This document shows positions 1 to 7,687 of a stretch of 36,187 bases of DNA, piece after piece; the stretch's first letter is position 1, and every line of letters begins with the position of its first letter. The translations under genes were made by a program, and so were the position numbers. The notes beneath the pieces are model-generated. The model made no database searches, was not told the origin of the DNA, and worked only from the letters and a program-made list of their open reading frames with translations. This DNA is from Acidobacteriaceae bacterium (GTDB lineage: Bacteria > Acidobacteriota > Terriglobia > Terriglobales > Acidobacteriaceae): contig CAJCIM010000046.1 of NCBI GenBank assembly GCA_903970395.1, positions 1-36,187 on the forward strand. The letters are read 5' to 3'.

Positions 1-656
1 CGGCGCTTCTGCATCTCGATCTGCCGTGCGCGGAGGAGGTAGAACGCGGTGCTGTCGCGGGAGTCCTCGTGCGCGGGGTAGACGCGGACGCGCTGCGACT
101 GCGGCTTGCCCTCATTCGTAGTGGTGACCGGCGTTGCGACGGCCCAGCGCTCGGTGAGCTTGAGTGCTCCGCGATAACGCAGATAGATGCTGCCTAGCGC
201 GAAGTCGCCGCGCTGTCGTGGGTAGATCGTTGTGTTGCTGATGGCGTCTTCGCGCGGGAAGACGGTGAGACGCTGGGTGGCTGGCGCACCGACGAGGGAT
301 TCGTGCAGGTCGTCGATGAGGTGAACGTCGAGGACTTTGTCGGTGTCGAGGCGCACGGCGAGCTCGATGCGTGTGGCCTGGCCGAGTTGTGGCGAGTCGA
401 GAAAGCTGCGTGTGATGGTGAAGCTTTCAGGGCGCGGGAGCAGAAAGATGTCGATGAGGGCCGCAAGCAGCAGCAAGCCATCCCACGCGAGCATGAAGTA
501 GATGTCATGCGGATGGAAGAAGGCAGGGATCGCGAAGAGCAGGCCAGCGCAAAAGAGAATGAGCGTCAGCGGCGTGAGGCCGAAGCCCAGAGCGCGGCCC
601 AGCTTGCCTCTGGGTGAGGCTACTGCTGTCGCGGGTTGAGGGATTAGCGTCTGCAT
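1..656 (-). CDS. DUF58 domain-containing protein (N-terminal part, cut by window edge)
   Basis: The reverse strand reads from an ATG at 656 without a stop to the window edge, giving 218 residues. Residues about 20-70 form two closely spaced hydrophobic helices (TLILFCAGLLFAIPAFF, then a second around AWDGLLLLAALIDIFLL). They are followed by a beta-rich stretch with the ITRSF, YPRQRGDF and YPAHEDSR segments that DUF58 proteins show before their vWA-like domain. DUF58 proteins are regularly encoded next to MoxR ATPases. The start lies 3 bp beyond the stop of the MoxR gene, so the two are probably co-translated. The family is thought to act at the envelope with MoxR; a precise reaction is not known. 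The C-terminal DUF58 core lies outside the window. Confidence 0.85.
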   Translation of the reverse strand, partial: MQTLIPQPATAVASPRGKLGRALGFGLTPLTLILFCAGLLFAIPAFFHPHDIYFMLAWDGLLLLAALIDIFLLPRPESFTITRSFLDSPQLGQATRIELAVRLDTDKVLDVHLIDDLHESLVGAPATQRLTVFPREDAISNTTIYPRQRGDFALGSIYLRYRGALKLTERWAVATPVTTTNEGKPQSQRVRVYPAHEDSRDSTAFYLLRARQIEMQKR

Positions 657-659
657 CGG

Positions 660-1661
660 TTACTTCGGCACCTGCGTAGCAGCCAACACATCGCGAATGA
701 CGCGGTCGGCGTCGATGCCTTCGAGTTCGGCTTCGGGGCGGAGGACGAGGCGGTGCCGCAGGACGGGTTGCGCGGCTTCCTTGATGTCGTCGGGGATGAC
801 GAAGTCACGGCCTTCGCGCGCGGCGAGTGCTTTCGCGACGAGCAGCAGGCTGGTGCTGGCGCGAGGGCTGGCGCCTAGCGCGATCGAGGGCCACTCGCGG
901 GTGCGGCGCACCACGGCGAGCAGATAGTCGAAGATCGCCGGTTCGACGCGGACGGCTCGGATCTCACGGCGCGCGGCGGTGAGCAGTTCGAAGGGGATGG
1001 ACTCAATGGGTATGTCTCCGAGGCCGACGCCGGTATGTGCGATGTGGTGGCGTTCGAGCACGGTGCGCTCGTCGGCGGTGTCGGGGTAAGGGACTTTGAT
1101 CTTGAGCAGGAAGCGGTCAAGCTGCGCCTCGGGCAGCGGGTAGGTGCCTTCAAACTCGATGGGGTTTTGCGTGGCGAAGACGGTGAAGAGTTCGTCGAGC
1201 TGGTGGCGTTCGCCGTCGGAGGTGACCTGGCGCTCTTCCATCGACTCCAGCAGCGCGGCCTGCGTGCGCGGCGGCATGCGGTTGATCTCGTCGGTGAGCA
1301 GGAACTGCGTGAAGACAGGGCCGCGATGGAAGGCAAATTCGCCCGTTTTCGGCGAGAAGACGTTGGTGCCGAGGATGTCGGCGGGCATCATGTCCGGTGT
1401 GCCCTGCACGCGGCGGAAGTCGATGCCGAGGAAGCGTGCGAGTGTCTTCACGGCGAGTGTTTTGGCGACGCCGGGTACACCTTCGATGAGCGCATGCCCG
1501 CCGCAGAGCATGGTGAGCAGCGCCTGCGAGACAGCCTCCTGCTGGCCGGCGATTACGCGACCGATCTGCTCGTGGCCGCGCGCGAAGAGCTCGCTGGCGG
1601 CGGCGACGCCGGAGGTATGTGCTGGTTGCTGCTGGGCCTCTTGCTGCATCTCTTCACTCAT
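660..1661 (-). CDS. MoxR-family AAA+ ATPase
   Basis: This 333-residue protein is a MoxR-type AAA+ ATPase, a presumed chaperone that helps assemble or activate envelope or metalloenzyme partners. A Walker A motif (EGVPGVAKT), a Walker B motif (LLTDEINR), a sensor 1 segment (VFATQNPIEFEGTYPLPEAQLDRF) and a C-terminal lid domain with GASPRAS are all visible. The ATG at 1661 (MSEEMQQEAQ) overlaps the stop of the upstream DUF4350 gene in an ATGA, which supports this start over an open frame that extends further upstream. The length is typical for the family. The neighbours (DUF4129, DUF4350 before it and DUF58 after it) form the standard MoxR operon of Acidobacteriota and other phyla, which supports a joint envelope role. 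Confidence 0.95.
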   Translation of the reverse strand: MSEEMQQEAQQQPAHTSGVAAASELFARGHEQIGRVIAGQQEAVSQALLTMLCGGHALIEGVPGVAKTLAVKTLARFLGIDFRRVQGTPDMMPADILGTNVFSPKTGEFAFHRGPVFTQFLLTDEINRMPPRTQAALLESMEERQVTSDGERHQLDELFTVFATQNPIEFEGTYPLPEAQLDRFLLKIKVPYPDTADERTVLERHHIAHTGVGLGDIPIESIPFELLTAARREIRAVRVEPAIFDYLLAVVRRTREWPSIALGASPRASTSLLLVAKALAAREGRDFVIPDDIKEAAQPVLRHRLVLRPEAELEGIDADRVIRDVLAATQVPK

Positions 1662-2953
1662 GACTGCTCCTTCTGTGTTGCAAGCTCCAACTCTTTGTGT
1701 GCCTTTGCTGGTGCGATGGCCTCGCGTAGGCGCTCGGCATCTTCGCTCAGGGCCTGGGTCAGCTTCAGCGTGCTCTTCAACGATAGCCTCGCGTGGGCGG
1801 CCTCGTGCGCTTCGCGTAGGTGCTCGGCTATGCCTGCGGCAAGTGGCGTCACTATGACGCCTAGCCGCTGCACCAGAGCGGCTTCGACGGCCTCGGGGCC
1901 GGACTGGATGGTGTCCTGTGCCAGGCCGATATCGTGCGTAAGTGCGTACAGCAGGCGGCGGCGCGCGGCCTCGGTGACGGCGGCGGTGGCCTCGCCCTTT
2001 TCGTAGAGGTCGCCCATGGAGGTTGCGAACTCTACCGGCGAGCTGCGCGGCAGAGCGACGGGCATGCGTACGGGCCCGCGACGGCGGCTGAAGCTGAAGA
2101 GCAGCAGCACGACGAGCGCGGCGGTCTGCAGGCTGATCCAGAGGATGGGCAGGCCGTGGGTGACGCTCCATTTTGTGCGCGTGACAGTGTGCATGGCCTC
2201 GTCGAAGATGACGTCGCGCGGCGGCTTGTTGTCGGAGTACTGCGCGCCGTCGATGCTGGCGAGGATGAGCTTCAGCGCGTGATCGTTCTTCAGCTCGGCG
2301 TTGACGATGGGTGTCTCGGAGGTCCACCAGACGACGTCGCCCTTGCCGACGGAAAACGAGACGACGACCGCATTCTTACCGCACTTCTGTGTAACGGTTA
2401 CGCTCTTTGGGAAGGCGTTCTTGCCTTCGAGCGCCAGGCCACCGTGATTGCTGAACTGCACGTGGCCGGCGCGGGCGAGCGCGGAGTTGCCCTGCGGCTG
2501 CGTCTGGCAGAGCGTCTGCAGCAGCTCCGGCGTGTCCGTTGTACCGCCGAGCAGGCGCGCGCCAAAGTGGCCTGTGATAAGCAGGTGGCCGCCGCGCCTG
2601 AGAAAGCGGTCCATCTGCACGCGGAGCTCGGCTTCCTCGGTGGCCTCGTAGACGGGTTCGATCAATACCAAAGTGGTGTTGGCGGCTTGCGCGTCGGTGA
2701 GCTTCGCGTTGAGTTCGTCAAGAGATTTGTTCCAGCGCGAGGTCTTGTGGCCTAGGGCTTCGAGCGTGAGGTAGGCTGCCTTGGTGCCGAGTGGGCCGTT
2801 GTTGGTGCTGAGCGGCGTTGGGTCTTCAGCGTCCTGCTGCGGCGCGAGCAGGGTGACGCCGACGATGAGCACGGCCATGATTGCGACCAGCCAGAGGATC
2901 AGCCGCTGGTCGGCGCTCATCTTCTTTGCGTTGTTTGCGGAGCGTGCGCTCAC
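1658..2953 (-). CDS. DUF4350 domain-containing membrane protein
   Basis: A predicted membrane protein of 431 residues. An N-terminal helix (LILWLVAIMAVLIVGVTLL) is followed by a periplasmic DUF4350-like domain. This carries the typical opening in which a gap-poor sequence (NGPLGTKAAYLTLEALG) precedes a strand-rich core with GGHLLITG and VVWWTSETPIVN. A second helix follows (LPILWISLQTAALVVLLLF), then an RRRGP cytoplasmic tail. I chose the GTG at 2953 because it overlaps the DUF4129 stop in a GTGA; an ATG 33 bp further in (2920) is the alternative. The gene sits between DUF4129 and MoxR with 4-bp overlaps on both sides, so the three products are probably made in a fixed ratio. No enzymatic residues are recognised. 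Confidence 0.85.
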   Translation of the reverse strand: MSARSANNAKKMSADQRLILWLVAIMAVLIVGVTLLAPQQDAEDPTPLSTNNGPLGTKAAYLTLEALGHKTSRWNKSLDELNAKLTDAQAANTTLVLIEPVYEATEEAELRVQMDRFLRRGGHLLITGHFGARLLGGTTDTPELLQTLCQTQPQGNSALARAGHVQFSNHGGLALEGKNAFPKSVTVTQKCGKNAVVVSFSVGKGDVVWWTSETPIVNAELKNDHALKLILASIDGAQYSDNKPPRDVIFDEAMHTVTRTKWSVTHGLPILWISLQTAALVVLLLFSFSRRRGPVRMPVALPRSSPVEFATSMGDLYEKGEATAAVTEAARRRLLYALTHDIGLAQDTIQSGPEAVEAALVQRLGVIVTPLAAGIAEHLREAHEAAHARLSLKSTLKLTQALSEDAERLREAIAPAKAHKELELATQKEQS

Positions 2954-3759
2954 AGGCCCTCCGCGGTCTGCGGATCGAGCCGCTCGGCCTTGAGTGAGGC
3001 GGCGCTGCCGCTTGCGGTGACCAGGCTGTCGTAGAGTCGGCGAGCGTCGGTGTACTCGAGCTGAGTGGTGTCGCGCAGGCCGTACCAGGTGCGCTCGAAG
3101 ATCTGGGTGAGGCCGCGTAGCGCGGTGTGTTGTGGCGAGCCGGTGCGGAGCAGACGGACGTACTCCCGTGGCGTGCGAGTGGGGTTGTGCCGCCATGCGC
3201 GGCGCGACTCAAGCAGGACGATGGCAGCCCAGTAGAGGCAGTGGACGGCGTCGCGCCACTGTCCCTGCTGTGCGAAGGCGTCGGCGCGCTGAGACCAGTC
3301 GTCGGCCTCGCGCGACCACGCTTCTGCCTTGATGGTGCTGCCGGTGAGCGAGACCTGCAGGCGTTGGCGGCGGAGTTCGCGCAGCACGAAGAGCAGCAGG
3401 CCGAGCGCCGCGCCGCCGAAGAGCAGCCACTCCAGCAGGCGAGCCAGCCAGGGCACGGCCGAGCCGAGCCGGCTGACGCGCGAGAAGATGCGGCCGAGCG
3501 CGCGGGTCATCGCAAGTTTCTTCTGGTTCCACCAGCTCGTGACGGCGTCGCGCCGGAACTCCGGGCGACGAAGGACCTCGTTGGCAGTCTCGCGTGCGCG
3601 GTGGAAGTTCGTGGCCTCGTTGGCGAGGGTGGTTGGGTCTGCCGTGGAGAGCGAAGGCGGCGTGGCGGCCTGTGCGGCGTGGAGCGCGCTGCCGAGTGAT
3701 AGCAGCGTAATCAAAAGCAGGAGTTGCAGCGCGGAGCGCGTCGGCTTAGAGGCGGCCAT
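2950..3759 (-). CDS. DUF4129 domain-containing protein
   Basis: This 269-residue protein begins with a signal peptide (LLLLITLLSLGSALHAAQA). It then has a helical periplasmic stretch and one membrane helix near residues 105-130 (WLLFGGAALGLLLFVLRELRR). The C-terminal cytoplasmic DUF4129 domain includes the ADAFAQQGQWRDAVHCLYWA segment and the RTPREY motif. DUF4129 domains occur in MoxR operons and in some transglutaminase-like proteins. The ATG at 3759 was chosen because the longer frame upstream begins only with TTG. The start overlaps the end of the preceding membrane protein gene by 14 bp, and the stop overlaps the GTG of the DUF4350 gene. Function is inferred only from operon membership. 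Confidence 0.85.
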   Translation of the reverse strand: MAASKPTRSALQLLLLITLLSLGSALHAAQAATPPSLSTADPTTLANEATNFHRARETANEVLRRPEFRRDAVTSWWNQKKLAMTRALGRIFSRVSRLGSAVPWLARLLEWLLFGGAALGLLLFVLRELRRQRLQVSLTGSTIKAEAWSREADDWSQRADAFAQQGQWRDAVHCLYWAAIVLLESRRAWRHNPTRTPREYVRLLRTGSPQHTALRGLTQIFERTWYGLRDTTQLEYTDARRLYDSLVTASGSAASLKAERLDPQTAEGL

Positions 3760-4753
3760 CGTTTCCAAAGGGGTTGGCGGGGTCCAGCGAGGACTCTGCG
3801 TAGACGACGGTTTCGGGAACGGGCGCGACAGGTTGTTGCGGGCCGAGCATCAGCAGCAGGTCGAAGCCCTCCTGCCGCACGCGCTGGTCGAAGTACACCA
3901 GCGAGAGGCCGATGAGGCCAACGGGAATGATGACCACCTGCGCCAGCGCGTTGACGATCAGGCTAACCGACTGCACGAGGTTGTGCTCCTGCAGAGGATT
4001 CTTAAGGACGACGATCGAGAGCGGTATCTGCAGCATGCCTGCGGTCATGCCGAGTGCTGCAGCGATGAGCAGGACGACGAAGATGCGTCCTTTGGCCCCC
4101 TGCGTGAGCACCTTGCTGCGGCGTATGGCGGCGCGCACGGGCGCTGCTTCGATCACCGAAGCTGGCACGGCAAGCATGTTACGCAGAACCGCCCATACGC
4201 TGTAGGGCAACGCGCAGAAGCCGAGGACGAAGAGCAGTCCGGCGAGCCATGCCAGACCGACGCTGCGAAGCGCCAGGATGATGATGAACGCTGGTATCCA
4301 CAGCAGCAGCGGTGCCCAGCAGAAACTGAAGCCCACCCAGAAGGCGATGCCGATGTAGCGGTACCAGCGGCCGATGGTACCGCGAATGGCATCTTTGGCG
4401 GAGGTGCCGTTGCCAAGGTAGACCTCGCTGAGCGCGAAGACCGTGCCCGCTTCGGTGATGGCATAGGGCACCAGAAGAAGCAGCGCCATCACGAAGCTTC
4501 CCACCAGTGTGACGAGCGTTCCGGTCTGGAAGCCGTGGCGCACGATGACGAAGTGGCGGATGAGCAGGTTCAGCAGCTGCAGCGCCAATGCGGTGATGGC
4601 GTAGATGGAGGCGATGCCGGAGAAGAGCCAGAAGCGCGAGCGGTAGACGGAGAAGGTGCGGTCGAGCAGCTCGCCGAGCGAGAGCGGACGCAAGCCCTGC
4701 GGCACGGGCGGCGGGGCGGTTGCGGTCTGCGGCGTGTACCAGTCCTGTGCCAT
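3746..4753 (-). CDS. multi-spanning membrane protein, glycerophosphodiester phosphodiesterase membrane-domain-like
   Basis: A 335-residue integral membrane protein, first gene of the MoxR operon. After a proline-rich cytoplasmic start comes the segment RPLSLGELLDRTFSVYRSRFW. This is characteristic of membrane proteins related to the GPDPase membrane domain and YciC/UPF0259 type: an amphipathic start, then about six hydrophobic helices. The hydrophobic blocks begin around residues 45, 85, 130, 165, 215 and 260. The ATG at 4753 is preceded by GAGGAG at a good distance, so it is preferred to an ATG 27 bp upstream. No catalytic motif is present, so an enzyme role is unlikely. Together with the MoxR genes it may form a membrane assembly, but that is inference. 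Confidence 0.75.
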   Translation of the reverse strand: MAQDWYTPQTATAPPPVPQGLRPLSLGELLDRTFSVYRSRFWLFSGIASIYAITALALQLLNLLIRHFVIVRHGFQTGTLVTLVGSFVMALLLLVPYAITEAGTVFALSEVYLGNGTSAKDAIRGTIGRWYRYIGIAFWVGFSFCWAPLLLWIPAFIIILALRSVGLAWLAGLLFVLGFCALPYSVWAVLRNMLAVPASVIEAAPVRAAIRRSKVLTQGAKGRIFVVLLIAAALGMTAGMLQIPLSIVVLKNPLQEHNLVQSVSLIVNALAQVVIIPVGLIGLSLVYFDQRVRQEGFDLLLMLGPQQPVAPVPETVVYAESSLDPANPFGNDGRL

Positions 4754-4867
4754 CTCAATCTCCTCAGCCTGTGGGTGCATGTGGATAGCCTTGCGCGAGG
4801 TTGCGCGGGGTTTTCCCGAAGGATAGCACCCGCGTATTAGATTGCCGAGTGAGGGAGCTGCGGCGTC

Positions 4868-5761
4868 TTAGTGGGGTGCGACCGGCAGCGTCTTCAACCA
4901 CGCCAGCACGGCGGCAGATAGCTCAAGCCGCTGGTCAGAGTAGGCGTGGTCGGTAGGGAAGTGCTGCGTCGTGACTTGGGTGTTGCCGTCTTTGCGCAGT
5001 GCCTCGGTGAGGGCGTCGTTGGAAGGGGTGAGACCGTCGTCGGAGGTGATGATGAGTGCGGGACGCGTCTTCAGCGCTTCAGCCTTCAGGGGAAAACGCC
5101 ACTGATCGCGATGCTCGAAGGTTTCGCGGGCAAGGCTCTCGGGCGTGCAGCCTGCGAGCGGTGCCATGCCCTCGGCGGCAAGAGCTTTGGATACCTGTGC
5201 GACGACCTGCGGCTCAGCCTGGGGTGGTGTGTTGGCTGGGATGCGGCCAACCATATCTGCAGCGGAAATGAGCCCGAAAGCCGCGATGGATGGGTCGGCA
5301 GCAGTGGCCTGCACGGTCATAAAGCCGCCCATGCTGTGGCCGATGAGCACGATCCGTGTGGGGTCGAGTCGCAGGCGTTTGGCGTTGGCCGGGTCGCGGA
5401 GATAGGCGATGGCGGAGGTGACGTCTTCGATGCCATGCGAGAACGAGAAGTCGCCCGGGGTTCCCCACGAGCCGCGGTAGTTGAAGTAGAGGACGTCCCA
5501 GCCGTCGCGGCGGATGGCCTGCGCAAGATCGAGGTTGCGCTCGTTGCCCGGGAAGCCGTGCAGCAGAATCACGGCCGGGTGTGGACCAGCACCGGCGGCG
5601 ATGTAGACAAAGGCGTTCATCAGGGCGCCGTGGCTGGGAATCTGAAACGAGTCCATGGAGGCAGTGTTGACGCGCGACTGTGCCGCGAGCGGCAGTACGG
5701 TTCCAAGAACGCCCATGGCGGTTACTCCTGCAGCGATTATTGTCCTCAGCCTGGTCTTCAC
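4868..5761 (-). CDS. exported alpha/beta hydrolase
   Basis: The product (297 residues) has the alpha/beta hydrolase fold of serine esterases and peptidases. The oxyanion-hole region HGFPGNE, the nucleophile elbow GHSMGG and a C-terminal TDHAYSD that can supply the catalytic histidine are visible. The acidic residue is probably in the ITSDDGLTPSNDA stretch. The first 28 residues form a signal peptide (RTIIAAGVTAMGVLGTVLPLAAQS), so the enzyme should act outside the cytoplasm. I chose the GTG at 5761, which starts directly before this signal peptide and has a GGAG about 10 bp upstream; a longer frame from 5812 would add 17 unlikely residues. It is transcribed alone, divergently from the MFS gene. 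The substrate cannot be told from sequence. Confidence 0.85.
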   Translation of the reverse strand: MKTRLRTIIAAGVTAMGVLGTVLPLAAQSRVNTASMDSFQIPSHGALMNAFVYIAAGAGPHPAVILLHGFPGNERNLDLAQAIRRDGWDVLYFNYRGSWGTPGDFSFSHGIEDVTSAIAYLRDPANAKRLRLDPTRIVLIGHSMGGFMTVQATAADPSIAAFGLISAADMVGRIPANTPPQAEPQVVAQVSKALAAEGMAPLAGCTPESLARETFEHRDQWRFPLKAEALKTRPALIITSDDGLTPSNDALTEALRKDGNTQVTTQHFPTDHAYSDQRLELSAAVLAWLKTLPVAPH

Positions 5762-6007
5762 AATCGGTAGTCTCCAGTGTGCCGGTACCAGCAGAGTATA
5801 GGTCAGAGACACCCGGCCCTCACTGTGAAATAGCGTATCCGATGAGTGGCGTCAGGCATCTTTTGTGTAGGCCATTTGTTCAGGCTCTGAAAAGGGTAGA
5901 TTGCATTGAGATGATTGTTGAGTGAAGAAAGTGCTACAACATTGTGCGGCCTGACTTGTAGTGAAACTTGCCGTGAGTTTGGGTCGGTAAGTAAGGAGAA
6001 CGTGCAA

Positions 6008-7372
6008 ATGGGTCTCTTTTCGTTTCTGGATCGTGAGTACTCGGTAGCCAAGCCAGGGTACAGCCGCTGGCTGGTTCCTCCAGCCGCGTTGGCCATTCAC
6101 CTTGCCATCGGGCAGGTCTACTCGTTCAGTGTCTTCGTCACACCGCTTTCGGTCTTCAGCCAGAGTTCAGGCGTTCCCTGGAACCTCAAGGAGATCGGCT
6201 ACATCTTCTCGTTCGCCATTGCGATTCTGGGCATATCGGCGGCGCTGTTCGGCAAGTGGCTGGAGACGGCAGGCCCGCGCAAGGCGATGTTTGTGGCAGC
6301 GGTGTGTTTTGGACTGGGCTTCATCGTCGCGGCGTTTGGGGTGCACTGGCACTCGCTGGCGGTGATCTTTGTAGGCTATGGGTTGATCGGCGGAGTCGGG
6401 TTGGGACTGGGCTACATCTCTCCGGTGTCGACGCTGATCAAGTGGTTCCCTGACCGGCCGGGCCTCTCGACTGGGCTCGCGATCATGGGCTTCGGCGGCG
6501 GCGCGATGATCGGCGCCCCGCTGGCGAACAACCTGATGGCCCACTTCAAGACCTCGGGTCACAACGCCATCGCGATGACGTTCCTCTGCATGGGCGTTCT
6601 CTACTTCTTCTTCATGATGTTTGGCGTCTTCATGATCCGCGTCCCGGCGCCGGGTTGGAAGCCGGAGGGCTTTGTGCCGCCGGTCACGCAGTCGGCCATG
6701 ATCTCAAAGCACAACGTGGACGTGAACACGGCCATGCGCACGCCTCAGTTCTGGCTGCTTTGGGTCGTGTTGTGCCTCAACGTGACAGCGGGCATCGGCA
6801 TCTTGGAGTCGGCCTCGCCGATGATCCAGAACGTCTTCAGCGGACGCGTGCTGGCGGTTGCGGCGGGCGGTTTTGTCGGTCTGCTGTCGCTGTTCAACAT
6901 GGTGGGCCGCTTCTTTTGGGCGTCGACGTCTGATCTCATCGGCCGCAAGCAGACGTACATGATCTTCTTCGCGCTGGGTGCGGTGCTGTATTACACAGTG
7001 CCGATGATGCACTCGCTGCCGGTCTTCGTGCTGGTCTTCGGCGTGTTGATCAGCATGTACGGCGGCGGCTTTGCGACCATCCCCGCGTACCTGAAGGACC
7101 TCTTTGGCGGATACAACGTATCGGCCATCCATGGGCGTCTGCTGACGGCGTGGTCTACGGCCGGCATCGTCGGCCCGCTGATAGACAACGCCATCCTGGA
7201 CCACTATAAGGAGCAACACATTCCGCTGGCGCAGGCGTATCCCAGCATCCTGCACATTATGGCGGGCCTGCTGGCCGTCGGGTTTGTCGCAAACCTGCTG
7301 GTGCGGCCGGTATCCGAACGCTTTTGGCTGAAAGACGAAGACCTGAAGCCAGTGGAAGTCGCTGTTCACTAA
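6008..7372 (+). CDS. OFA-type MFS transporter (oxalate:formate antiporter family)
   Basis: A 12-helix major facilitator of 454 residues. The sequence begins after an AAGGAG ribosome site with a cytoplasmic stretch, followed by WLVPPAALAIHLAIGQVYSFSVF, the characteristic first helix of the oxalate/formate antiporter (OFA) family. Further family marks are the helix 4-5 region GGVGLGLGYISPVSTLIKWFPDRPGLSTG, and NMVGRFFWASTSDLIGRK at the central loop of the second half. Members exchange small carboxylates such as oxalate, formate, lactate or pyruvate; the substrate here is unknown. The next gene, 32 bp downstream, encodes the short single-helix partner that often follows this class, which strengthens the assignment. 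A frame reaching up to 5915 exists, but the ribosome site favours 6008. Confidence 0.93.
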   Translation: MGLFSFLDREYSVAKPGYSRWLVPPAALAIHLAIGQVYSFSVFVTPLSVFSQSSGVPWNLKEIGYIFSFAIAILGISAALFGKWLETAGPRKAMFVAAVCFGLGFIVAAFGVHWHSLAVIFVGYGLIGGVGLGLGYISPVSTLIKWFPDRPGLSTGLAIMGFGGGAMIGAPLANNLMAHFKTSGHNAIAMTFLCMGVLYFFFMMFGVFMIRVPAPGWKPEGFVPPVTQSAMISKHNVDVNTAMRTPQFWLLWVVLCLNVTAGIGILESASPMIQNVFSGRVLAVAAGGFVGLLSLFNMVGRFFWASTSDLIGRKQTYMIFFALGAVLYYTVPMMHSLPVFVLVFGVLISMYGGGFATIPAYLKDLFGGYNVSAIHGRLLTAWSTAGIVGPLIDNAILDHYKEQHIPLAQAYPSILHIMAGLLAVGFVANLLVRPVSERFWLKDEDLKPVEVAVH

Positions 7373-7404
7373 TGCAGTATCGCGATTGCACGGAGGAGAA
7401 CGAG

Positions 7405-7527
7405 ATGACATCGACAGTGAAGAAGAGCTCTGCAGCCAGCATCGCGCTGGCGTGGCTGGTGGTGTTGATCCCCGCCGCGTGGGGGGTGTACCTTACCGCG
7501 TTGCGTGCCGCCAATCTCTTCAAGTAA
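7405..7527 (+). CDS. MFS transporter small subunit (40 residues)
   Basis: A 40-residue protein with a short charged start (MTSTVKKSS), one hydrophobic helix (IALAWLVVLIPAAWGVYLTAL) and a short polar end (RAANLFK). It matches the small-subunit family that NCBI annotation places directly behind OFA-type MFS carriers: ALAW, a proline in mid-helix, WGVY and a final LF are the recurring features. A strong GGAGGAG lies just upstream of the ATG. A longer frame starting inside the MFS gene is an artefact. The gene is 32 bp downstream of the transporter and surely co-transcribed. It presumably assembles with the carrier in the inner membrane, but its biochemical role is not established. Confidence 0.85.
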   Translation: MTSTVKKSSAASIALAWLVVLIPAAWGVYLTALRAANLFK

Positions 7528-7687
7528 AAGCCTGCGGCGGTGTTGCATGGTTAAAAGACAGCCACACTTTGTTTTGTGGAGAAAATCTGAGCCTGCGGCG
7601 ATGGCCCACTCGTGGCCGGCCGGTTAACGTATCTGCTTCAGTCCACACTACCGAACGGCGCTCTCGTGCATCACACAGATTGACGTG

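Noticed and set aside
1035-2006. Long plus-strand open frame opposite MoxR and DUF4350
   Set aside because: It is a shadow of GC-rich genes on the other strand; no domain or ribosome site.
3329-4840. 503-codon plus-strand frame opposite the first MoxR-operon genes
   Set aside because: Composition is that of an antisense frame; the minus-strand genes have clear membrane helices, starts and overlaps.
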